NCBI GenBank assembly: GCA_041485905.1
Contig: JBGPKK010000242.1
Span: 1-6,290 of the forward strand
Direction of reading: 5' to 3'
Length of the DNA: 6,290 nucleotides
DNA from: JAHFUI01 sp041485905
GTDB taxonomy: Bacteria; Acidobacteriota; Vicinamibacteria; Vicinamibacterales; CAVVIG01
Of the stretch, positions 1-5,122 are shown piece after piece (position 1 is the stretch's first letter; each line of letters opens with the position of its first letter). Position numbers and translations under genes: made by a program. The notes under the pieces were generated by a model. That model did not search any database, was not told where the DNA came from, and saw only the letters and a program-made list of their open reading frames with translations.

Positions 1-225
1 GGGAGGAACGGAGAATTCCGCACCGAGCTGCCAGAAGGGCCCCGGAGCCGCGCCGTGGCCCTCGATGTCCCAGTTTGCCTCGTTCACCGCTTGCCAAATG
101 CCGTTCAGATTGGGCTTGCCGTCCTTTGTCCGCGCCGCTCGATAGGCAGGCGCCTGAGCGGGCGCCTGGGCAGCCTGAAGGAGACCCGCAGCCACAATCA
201 TCGAACCTACCAGCCGAGCTCTCAT
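1..225 (-). CDS. Secreted NLxGxW-family protein, N-terminal part only (runs off left edge)
   Basis: Reading leftward from ATG 225, 75 codons are open to base 1 without a stop, so this is the 5' part of a longer gene. The start MRARLVGSMIVAAGLLQAAQ looks like a signal peptide, with arginines, then a hydrophobic stretch, then an Ala/Gln/Pro-rich segment. It is followed by 'DGKPNLNGIWQAVNEANWDI' at about residues 35-54, the entry motif of a large family of uncharacterised secreted proteins common in Acidobacteriota. The start is supported by GGAGGGG at 243-237, 11 nt upstream. The NLNGIW motif is the counterpart of NLSGVW in the gene at 4224-5066 and DLTGYW in the gene at 2531-3247, so three relatives lie in this window. 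Family membership is recognised from memory; no biochemical function is known to me. The remaining C-terminal part lies outside the window. Confidence 0.82.
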   Translation of the reverse strand, partial: MRARLVGSMIVAAGLLQAAQAPAQAPAYRAARTKDGKPNLNGIWQAVNEANWDIEGHGAAPGPFWQLGAEFSVPP

Positions 226-432
226 TGGATCAGTATCCCCTCCAAGAGCCAAATCGTCGCCAAATTTGGGTTGATGTTAGCACAGACTCGCCGCCATGAG
301 GGCCGTCACCGCGTCCCATTTACGGACACCGGTTTCGCATCGGAATTGGTCTCCCATCACACCCAAGGCCCCCTGGGGCAGGAATGATGCCTGTCTCGGT
401 TGAGCAAATAGTCTCGTCAACTGGTCCCGATG
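226..432. other. Non-coding upstream region between the left-edge gene and the transposase remnant
   Basis: No convincing gene is visible on either strand. The leader of the left-edge gene occupies the part near 226-290: a Shine-Dalgarno (237-243), a perfect 10-bp palindrome CCAAATTTGG at 260-269, and a loose -10-like TAACAT on the minus strand (279-274) without a clear -35. The palindrome could be an operator, but it is short and alone. The part from 290 to 432 shows nothing recognisable. It may include further eroded insertion-sequence DNA, because the transposase remnant next to it lacks its normal C-terminus. Confidence 0.45.
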
Positions 433-880
433 TCAATGACGGATGCGGGCGGGTAGGGCCACGATCGCCGCGTGGTTCTCCAGCTTTTTCGAGAACGCAT
501 TCGTCAGTCGGGTGAATCGCCGCATGGACATGCGCATCGTGAGATTCTGGCGTTTCGACGTAGGACGTCGAGATGTGCTTTGGGTCCGGCGCGCCGGTCA
601 CTTCCTCGACCTTGCACCCGAGGCAGAAGCTGCTGATGATCAGCTTCGTGTCCGCGTCGAGCGCCGTCCACGTCCAGACGTCGCCCCAACCTTGCGCCTT
701 TTTGTCGGGCTGGACGTTCCTTTCCTTCGCGCCGACAAACGACCAGATTTCATCGCACTGGACGCGCTTGGTCCGGATGCCGCGGATCGTCTCGTCCTGA
801 TACTTCGAGCACGCCTTGCCAAGTTCGACCAGCAGTTGACGATGGTGTTCTTCGACGCGCCCGTCAACCGGACCGTCGAG
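433..880 (-). pseudogene. IS1-family (InsB-like) transposase remnant with two frameshifts and an internal deletion
   Basis: Read leftward from 880, pieces in different frames line up in the order of one transposase. 'STVRLTGASKNTIV' is the helix-turn-helix end. After a missing base near 834-838 comes 'LLVELGKACSKYQD', then 'CDEIWSFVGAKERN' and 'DVWTWTALDADTKLIIS'. After a jump near 626-640 come 'CLGCKVEEVTGAPDPKH' and 'ISTSYVE', and after an extra base near 552-555 'QNLTMRMSMRRFTRLTNAF' and 'SKKLENHAAIVAL'. The frame stops at 435-433. In full-length relatives roughly 70-80 residues lie between 'TKLIIS' and the Cys-rich '..GCK' part. They carry the second catalytic Asp in a TTDGH-like motif, and they are absent here. 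The glutamate of 'YVER' sits at the second frameshift. The first ~25 residues and the C-terminal 'MHYNF..RIHKTLR' part are also missing. No terminal inverted repeats or target duplications are visible. Dead element; the identity is firm as a transposase, somewhat less so as to exact IS family. Confidence 0.82.
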
Positions 881-886
881 GGTAAC

Positions 887-913
887 AAGATCGGACGAAT
901 TACTCCCGATCTT
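887..913. repeat. Perfect 8-bp inverted repeat at the left edge of the inverted Vgb segment
   Basis: AAGATCGG (887-894) and CCGATCTT (906-913) are exact reverse complements separated by 11 nt. The left arm encodes part of 'NKIGR' on the plus strand. The right arm encodes the same 'KIG' motif of another blade on the minus strand. The repeat thus arises where two Vgb blades meet head to head, and it marks one breakpoint of the inversion. Confidence 0.7.
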
Positions 914-979
914 CTCGTCGAAATCGCCGTAATACTCAGTGAACCACAGGCCGTCGGGACCGGCCGTAATCGCGGTGGG
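905..979 (-). other. Inverted Vgb-blade segment inside the plus-strand propeller gene
   Basis: On the minus strand 979-905 reads 'PTAITAGPDGLWFTEYYGDF' followed by 'DEKIG', a near-perfect Vgb blade in one open frame. The plus-strand DNA on both sides encodes Vgb blades in the opposite direction ('GNKIGRITP' at 881-907, 'RITPAGVVSEFRLP' at 988-1029). Flipping this segment restores the order '..GNKIGRITP .. ITAGPDGLWFTE .. DEKI(G)RITPAGVV..'. The breakpoints are ambiguous by several bases because CCCGCGGG at 996-1003 lets the minus strand also read 'TPAGVIRQF'. Confidence 0.65.
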
Positions 980-1388
980 AAAACTGGCGGATCACCCCCG
1001 CGGGCGTTGTCAGCGAGTTCAGGCTGCCCGATGTTGCGGACCTTGCGGCGCCCCCTTTGGCATTGGGGCCGGCGCCGACGGTAACCTCTGGTTCACCGAG
1101 ATCGGCGACAAGATCGGGCGGATCAGTCCGAGCGGCACGATCACCGAATTCCGCGTTCCCAACCGCAGCGTCGGCACTTCGCTTCCGAGCGATCCCACCG
1201 GCATTACGGCTGGGCCGGACGCCAGCGTCTGGTTCACCGAGTTGCGAGGCAATGCGATCGGGCGAATCGCGCCCGGCGCGTCGCCCGACGGGACCGCGAA
1301 TCTGATGTGGCGTCAGATCTACACCGGAGATTTTGGGATCTGGTCCCTGAGCGGAAGGGCCGTGAACTCCGAAACGCTGCTGGCGTCC

Positions 1389-2138
1389 GGGGTGCCGTTG
1401 GAGTGGCGGACGGTGACAGTCGGCGACCTCGATGGCAATGGCACAGCCGACGTGGTCTGGCGGAATTCCCGGACGGGTGACGTGGCCGCGTGGCTGATGA
1501 AGGGCGCGGCGGTGTCCCAGAGCCCGATCGTGGCGAGTGGCGTCCCACTCGCCTGGCAGATCGTGGGAGTCGGTGATCTGGACGGCGATGGCAAGAGCGA
1601 TCTGATCTGGTGCCACAGCCAGACCGGTGACGTCGCGGCATGGCTGATGAACGGTGCGACGGTGCGGGAGATCCCGGTCGTGGCGAGCAGCGTGTCGCTG
1701 TCGTGGCAAATCGTGGGGCTCGGGGATCTGGACGGCGACGGCAAAGCCGATCTGGTGTGGCGTCACAGTCAGACCGGCGCGGTCGCGGCGTGGCTGATGA
1801 ACGGCGGCTCAGTACGGGAGATCCCCGTCGTGTCGAGTAGCGTGCCGCTGGCGTGGCAGATTGCCGGCGTCGGCGACCTGGACGTCGATGGTCACGCCGA
1901 TCTCGTCTGGCGGCACAGCCAGACCGGCGATGTCACGGCGTGGATGATGAATGGCGCCACGGTGACCCGTTCGCTCGGCGTTTCCGGAGGCGTGCCGCTG
2001 TCCTGGCAGATCGTCCGGGTGGGCGACATGGATGGCGACGGCAGAGCCGATCTGGTGTGGCGCGAGACTAGGGTGGGAGCGGTGGCCGTATGGTTCATGA
2101 ATGGGGCTGGTCTCGAAGGCGCCCGCGCTCTCCCTCTC
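1389..2138 (+). repeat. Five tandem 150-bp units encoding FG-GAP/VCBS repeats
   Basis: Unit starts are 1389, 1539, 1689, 1839 and 1989, exactly 150 bp apart. Each encodes 50 residues of the pattern GVPLxWQIVGVGDLDGDG, xxDLVWRHSQTGDVAAWLMN, GATVREIPVVAS. Units 2 to 4 are the most alike in DNA as well as protein, which suggests recent expansion by unequal exchange. Unit 4 has Val in place of the usual loop Gly (DLDVDG), and unit 2 has Cys in place of Arg (WCHS). A half unit precedes the array (about 1287-1388), and an aborted sixth unit begins at 2140 in the next frame. Confidence 0.9.
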
Positions 2139-2186
2139 CGGGCCGCTGCAATGGCAGCTTCAATAGTGGGCTTGTTCTCGACCGAC

Positions 2187-2240
2187 CGGCCTGACCCACC
2201 CGACCTACCAGACCCACCCGACCCACCTGACCTACCCGAC
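2187..2240. repeat. Six-copy 9-bp minisatellite, G-rich on the minus strand
   Basis: Six imperfect 9-nt units of the type CCACCCGAC fill 2187-2240. On the plus strand they would encode RPD-PPD-LPD-PPD-PPD-LPD. The complementary strand carries six GGG tracts, three of them closely spaced (GGGTCGGGTGGG), so it could form a G-quadruplex with one long loop. The array starts 21 nt after the probable original stop of the FG-GAP gene (TAG 2164-2166) and ends 7 nt before the last base of the fmdB-like gene. It is probably intergenic. In fmdB-operon mRNA it lies directly after the stop codon, where a G-rich structure could affect termination or 3'-end stability. That last point is inference. Confidence 0.8.
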
Positions 2241-2247
2241 TCGGGAG

Positions 2248-2511
2248 TCAGTGCTGTTCGTGCTCGAGGTGCTCCTTGAGCGTCTTCTGGAATTCTTCCC
2301 GCTGCTCGCCCTGGTGTTTGGGAAGACGTTCCTTGCGCGCTTGCTTGACCAGGGCCCGCGTCCGTTCTTCGGAGCTCATGGAAACCGCGGAGGGGAGCCG
2401 CTCGAGATCCTGACTCTTGCACTCAGGACACGACGGGGGCGGATCCGAGCTGCGCACGAGCGCCTCGAAATGATGCCGGCACGCGCGACAGTCGTAATCG
2501 TAAAGCGGCAT
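2248..2511 (-). CDS. FmdB-family zinc-ribbon protein
   Basis: This 87-residue protein begins 'MPLYDYDCRACRHHFEALVR', the hallmark start of the FmdB/CxxC_CxxC_SSSS regulatory family. Cys8, Cys11, Cys28 and Cys31 form two CxxC knuckles expected to hold one zinc ion. The C-terminal half (from about residue 45) is highly charged (Lys/Glu/Arg/Gln-rich) and looks helical and disordered, without recognisable domain. Length is usual for the family. The founding member is a putative regulator near formamidase/amidase genes; the molecular role of most members is unknown. It lies 19 nt downstream of the 2531-3247 gene on the same strand and is likely the last gene of that operon. Its 3' end overlaps the spurious tail of the convergent FG-GAP frame by 32 bases. 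The best ribosome-binding candidate is a loose AGGG about 12 nt upstream of the ATG. Confidence 0.9.
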   Translation of the reverse strand: MPLYDYDCRACRHHFEALVRSSDPPPSCPECKSQDLERLPSAVSMSSEERTRALVKQARKERLPKHQGEQREEFQKTLKEHLEHEQH

Positions 2512-2530
2512 ACCTGTTATCCCTGCAAAT

Positions 2531-3247
2531 TCACCTGACGAGACACGGCGTGGGGTCCCACCCGGACGCGTCGGGCTGTTTCCTGAAGTGTGTGCTTCTG
2601 ATGAACGACCGTATCAGATACTGCGGGTCCTCGACGATGGCATCCACGATCAGCCATTGATCGCTGTTGGATTCCTTGACGACGTCGAAGTGCTCGGTCA
2701 TCACCGTCTTCCCACTATACGGCGCGCCGTTGGATTGCAGGTAGCCGGGAAGCAGTCCCGTGGTGACGGCCTTCAGGGCCCCGCGGCCCTCCCATTGTGC
2801 CGCTGAGTACCCCTGCCGCTGGGGGCGGACGGTGGAGGACGCGGGTGCGTTGAACGTGAGCAGCCGCGTTTGCCGTCCGGCGTCGGTTTCGATCTTCAGC
2901 GTTGAATCGTCCGCCCAGGTGATGTGCAGGCGGCCGGGGACGCGCATGATATTCGGCGCGCCGTACGCTTTGCAGTGGTCGGCCGACGCTTCGTCTTTCG
3001 CCGCGTCCCACGCATCGGCGATCTTCTTCCCTTCGGCATTCAGCGGGACGTCCGGGTAATCGCCTTTCGGGGCAGTCACCATGCGGAAGCGCCAATCCTC
3101 GCTGACGATCGACACCCAGTAGCCGGTCAGATCGATCGGCGCCGCGTCCTTCGGCGACTTCGCCGCGGCCGCGCCCCGGCCTTGCGCCGCGGACATGAAG
3201 TTAGAAGTCAGAAGGCAAAAGGCAAACGTGAAGGCCAGACGTCTCAT
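2531..3247 (-). CDS. Secreted DLTGYW-family protein of unknown function
   Basis: 238 residues. Residues 1-21 form a Sec signal peptide (Arg-Arg, hydrophobic core, cleavage plausible after SAA). A low-complexity Gly/Ala/Lys linker precedes the 'DLTGYW' motif at 39-44 and 'EDWRFRM' at 50-56. Other visible conserved parts are 'HCKAYGAPNIMRVP' (91-104), 'RLHITW' (106-111), 'GYSAAQWEG' (146-154) and 'MTEHF' (184-188). Toward the end come 'VEDPQYL..SFIRSTHF' and a final Cys. These align in order with GFSTGKWE, VTEHF, VTDPAYYTEPVIRS of the 4224-5066 product, so the two are distant relatives, probably beta-rich extracytoplasmic proteins. Function unknown; lipocalin-like ligand binding is only a guess. 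The ATG (3247-3245) overlaps the TGA of the upstream hydrolase gene (ATGA), indicating translational coupling; no strong Shine-Dalgarno is seen. Confidence 0.85.
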   Translation of the reverse strand: MRRLAFTFAFCLLTSNFMSAAQGRGAAAAKSPKDAAPIDLTGYWVSIVSEDWRFRMVTAPKGDYPDVPLNAEGKKIADAWDAAKDEASADHCKAYGAPNIMRVPGRLHITWADDSTLKIETDAGRQTRLLTFNAPASSTVRPQRQGYSAAQWEGRGALKAVTTGLLPGYLQSNGAPYSGKTVMTEHFDVVKESNSDQWLIVDAIVEDPQYLIRSFIRSTHFRKQPDASGWDPTPCLVR

Positions 3248-4227
3248 TTCTTTGGACCGAGCGTCTTGAATACCGCTTCCACGAACATGTCGGTTGTCCA
3301 GGCTCCGGTCGTCGATCCATAAAGCGGATCGTAATCGCGCGTGGGCCTGGCCGCCTTGACCTGATCGAGCGTCATCCCTTTCTTGACCATGTCCTGCACG
3401 CGATCGCGAACGATCGTCGCCATCTCGCGGTAGTTGACCACGTCGCCCATGTCGCTCAGGCGCCCGTGGCCGGGAACGACCAGCGTGCCGCCTTCCTGCC
3501 CGTACACGGGAATGATCAGGTCGATGATCGTGTTCAGGCCGTTGATGATGCCGGTGATCGTCCCGCCGGCGGCCAGATCGATGACGGGGTAGTTGGTGGT
3601 CGTGAAAATGTCGCCGGTGCTGATCACATCCGAGCGTCGGAAGAAGACGATGCTGTCGCCGTCGGTGTGGGCGGCCGGCTGATGGAGGATGTGGATGCCC
3701 TCGCCGTTGAAGAACAGCTTCTTGTCGTCGCCGACGAACGTGCTGGTCGGCCAGGCCGCCGCCGGAATCGGCGGTTGCACGCTGCGATTGCTCATCCGCT
3801 TGAGGACGTTATCGTGCGCGAGGATCTGTGCGCCCTGCGCGGCATCCTGAATATCGAAGGACACGTTGCCGCCGGCAATCGTGCTGCCGGCCTTGCGGAT
3901 GTTCTCGTTCCCGCCGGTGTGATCGGCATGCACGTGCGTGTTGATGATGTAACGAATCGGCCCGGTCGACAGCGTCCGAATGGCGGCAAGAATCTTGTTC
4001 GAGAGCGCCGCGTACTGCGTATCGACGACGAGCACGCCGTCTTTCCCGATCTGCACGGTGACGTTTCCGCCCGCGCCGACCAGCATGTAGACGTTGCCCT
4101 GCGCCGGCAGCACCTTGATCTCGACGGTGTCGACATTCTGATTCTGGGCGCGCACCAAGCCGGCCCAGCCGCCGACAGCAAGCGCGGCGACCAGCGCCGG
4201 CACCGATAGCTTGGAGATGCCGGTCAC
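3244..4227 (-). CDS. Secreted metallo-beta-lactamase-fold hydrolase
   Basis: Starting at GTG 4227 the protein has 327 residues. The frame stays open upstream to 4404, but that part overlaps the preceding gene and encodes Arg-rich nonsense, whereas GTG 4227 gives a signal peptide (hydrophobic 9-25, cleavage near VRAQ) and a GTGA overlap with the upstream stop. MBL-fold metal ligands are complete: H98-V-H100-A-D102-H103 in 'INTHVHADHTGG', His187 in 'PAAHTDGDS', Asp206 in 'STGDIF' and His254 in 'VVPGHGRLSD'. 'DGVLVVDTQ' (63-71) is the usual strand before the metal site. It should be a di-zinc hydrolase exported to the periplasm. The family spans lactamases, lactonases, sulfatases and others, and the substrate is not readable. 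Its place between two secreted NLxGxW-type proteins suggests a shared extracytoplasmic task. A true beta-lactamase is possible but not favoured over a general hydrolase. Confidence 0.88.
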   Translation of the reverse strand: MTGISKLSVPALVAALAVGGWAGLVRAQNQNVDTVEIKVLPAQGNVYMLVGAGGNVTVQIGKDGVLVVDTQYAALSNKILAAIRTLSTGPIRYIINTHVHADHTGGNENIRKAGSTIAGGNVSFDIQDAAQGAQILAHDNVLKRMSNRSVQPPIPAAAWPTSTFVGDDKKLFFNGEGIHILHQPAAHTDGDSIVFFRRSDVISTGDIFTTTNYPVIDLAAGGTITGIINGLNTIIDLIIPVYGQEGGTLVVPGHGRLSDMGDVVNYREMATIVRDRVQDMVKKGMTLDQVKAARPTRDYDPLYGSTTGAWTTDMFVEAVFKTLGPKK

Positions 4228-5066
4228 GGCTTCGACCCGCGAATTTTCTTCCTGTACTCGGGATACATCGTCTCGGCGCCGCCCCGGGCCGCTTCGGGAG
4301 GGACGCCGTGCGCGGCGGCATACTCGCCGAGGAACGGGTTCGTGCCCGGCAGATGGTGCGGGATCTCGCCTCTCGGCCGAATCACTTCCTCGACCGGCTC
4401 GCACGGGTACGGCCCGATGTCGCCGGCGACTTCGTATTCGTAGTCGCGGCTGCGGATCACGGGCTCCGTGTAATACGCCGGATCGGTGACGATGGTCACG
4501 AGCGTCATGTGGTCATCGTGCCGGATGAAATGCTCTGTGACGCTGGCTCTGTCGCTCCGGGCGAGGCCGTTGCGCCGGACCCACCCTTCTTTCAGGTGAG
4601 TCGTCGTGACGGTCAGGACGTCTCTCTCCCATTTGCCGGTCGAGAAGCCCATCGCCGTGTGCAGCGCGTAATCGGGAGGATGGGGGCGTCCATCCATCCA
4701 AATGGTGCGCTCCGTGCCCCACGCAAAGTGGTGCGTGTGAATTGCAATCAACTGCTGCGACGCCGCGTCGCGCTCTTCCCAGATGCGCATGCCGGCGAAG
4801 CTCGGCACGTAATCGGACGGATGCACGCGGCATTGATATTCCGGCAGCGTGATAAGGGACGCGTCCCACGTGTCGGCACGCAGCCGTACCGCATCGGTCA
4901 CCGGCAAGCCGGCATAGTCGCCGAGCTCGGGGCCGAACAGGCGATCGGGCCAGTCTTCGTGCAGAATGCCGAGGTTGTTCCAGACGCCTGAGAGATTCAC
5001 CTGCGCAGCGGCTGGAGCGCACAACAGGAAAAAGGCAACCGGCAAGAAGCAGAAGGACCGTTTCAT
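4224..5066 (-). CDS. Secreted NLSGVW-family protein of unknown function
   Basis: From ATG 5066 the product has 280 residues. An in-frame TTG at 5105 would add 13 residues in front of a perfect signal peptide (MKRSFCFLPVAFFLLCAPAAA, cleavage after Ala21), so it is rejected. Mature protein: 'VNLSGVW' (23-29), 'ELGDYAGLP' (47-55), 'TLPEYQCRVHPSDY' (73-86), 'RIWEERD' (94-100), 'TIWMDGRPHPPDY' (121-133), 'GFSTGKWERD' (140-149), 'TTTHLKEGW' (154-162), 'VTEHFIRHDD' (176-185) and 'VTDPAYYTEPVIRS' (193-206). The Trp-Met-Asp-Gly-Arg-Pro-His-Pro block is the signature of a very large acidobacterial family without known biochemistry. The C-terminus has a proline-rich 'HHLPGTNPFLGEY' and a basic tail. It is the probable first gene of the operon: its TGA overlaps the GTG start of the hydrolase by 4 nt. 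A GAGGA 14 nt before the ATG is a rather distant ribosome-binding site. Confidence 0.85.
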   Translation of the reverse strand: MKRSFCFLPVAFFLLCAPAAAQVNLSGVWNNLGILHEDWPDRLFGPELGDYAGLPVTDAVRLRADTWDASLITLPEYQCRVHPSDYVPSFAGMRIWEERDAASQQLIAIHTHHFAWGTERTIWMDGRPHPPDYALHTAMGFSTGKWERDVLTVTTTHLKEGWVRRNGLARSDRASVTEHFIRHDDHMTLVTIVTDPAYYTEPVIRSRDYEYEVAGDIGPYPCEPVEEVIRPRGEIPHHLPGTNPFLGEYAAAHGVPPEAARGGAETMYPEYRKKIRGSKP

Positions 5067-5077
5067 GGGTGCCGCTA

Positions 5078-5105
5078 TTGTCCTCAAAAATGCAACCGAG
5101 GACAA
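5078..5105. promoter_or_regulatory. Perfect 8-bp inverted repeat in the leader of the hydrolase operon
   Basis: TTGTCCTC (5078-5085) and GAGGACAA (5098-5105) are exact reverse complements with a 12-nt spacer. They sit in the 56-bp gap between the toxin stop (5123) and the ATG at 5066. On the minus strand the GAGGA of the promoter-proximal start site lies inside the downstream arm, so an RNA hairpin would hide the only visible Shine-Dalgarno. It could instead be a repressor site or a weak end to the toxin-antitoxin transcript; no U-run follows, which argues against an intrinsic terminator. Minus-strand GATATT (5112-5107) is a loose -10 candidate. Confidence 0.5.
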
Positions 5106-5122
5106 ATATCGCGCAGCGCGTG

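Larger units (their letters stand above)
881..2279 (+). pseudogene. Vgb-like (streptogramin-lyase-type) propeller plus FG-GAP/VCBS repeat protein, decayed
   Basis: The nominal open frame is 939-2279 (446 codons), but its first ~38 codons are noise. True similarity starts at 881 with 'GNKIGRITP' in another frame. It continues after an inverted segment with 'RITPAGVVSEFRLP' (from 988), and shifts frame in a C5 tract at 1051-1055 (one C short). It then stays open with 'AGADGNLWFTEIGDKIGRI' and 'ITAGPDASVWFTELRGNAI'. These are Vgb propeller blades. From about 1290 the protein becomes FG-GAP/VCBS repeats: a half repeat plus five 50-residue units, each with a calcium-binding type loop (DLDGNGTAD, DLDGDGKSD, DLDGDGKAD, DLDVDGHAD, DMDGDGRAD). 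Near the 3' end the +1 frame resumes the repeat consensus ('SLSGPLQWQLQ') and stops at TAG 2164-2166. The Pro/Asp-rich tail read to 2279 is therefore probably not original protein. No start codon or signal peptide survives. Such proteins are normally surface or secreted binding proteins; this copy is probably non-functional. Confidence 0.75.

Noticed and set aside
980..1008. Minus-strand TPAGVIRQF as certain part of the inverted blade
   Set aside because: The same bases read ITPAGVVSEF on the plus strand in line with downstream coding; the palindromic CCCGCGGG makes the minus reading possibly coincidental.
939..1052. Start of the 446-codon frame at 939 as a genuine N-terminus
   Set aside because: The residues show no signal peptide or family similarity, while better Vgb coding is in another frame (988-1050) and on the minus strand (905-979).
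443..1084. 213-codon plus-strand open frame
   Set aside because: Its first two thirds run antisense to the transposase remnant, and only a short piece (881-907) is Vgb coding. The rest is out of frame, so it is not one gene.
936..1766. 276-codon minus-strand frame opposite the FG-GAP repeats
   Set aside because: A His/Arg/Pro-rich shadow with repeating composition that mirrors the 150-bp units.
1389..2138. Regular repeats as a CRISPR array
   Set aside because: 150-bp units are wholly coding FG-GAP repeats with no short repeat/spacer alternation.
2238..2249. GACTC-GG-GAGTC as a transcription terminator
   Set aside because: The 5-bp stem with a 2-nt loop is too tight, and no T-run follows on either strand.
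3466..4209. 247-codon plus-strand frame
   Set aside because: Antisense to the clearly real MBL hydrolase; composition dominated by Asp/Val/Arg as expected from a shadow frame.
4228..4404. Longer N-terminus for the MBL hydrolase
   Set aside because: Arg-rich, without a signal peptide, fully inside the upstream gene; GTG 4227 gives a signal peptide and coupled overlap.
5067..5105. TTG start at 5105 for the NLSGVW gene
   Set aside because: It would bury a well-formed signal peptide that begins at ATG 5066.
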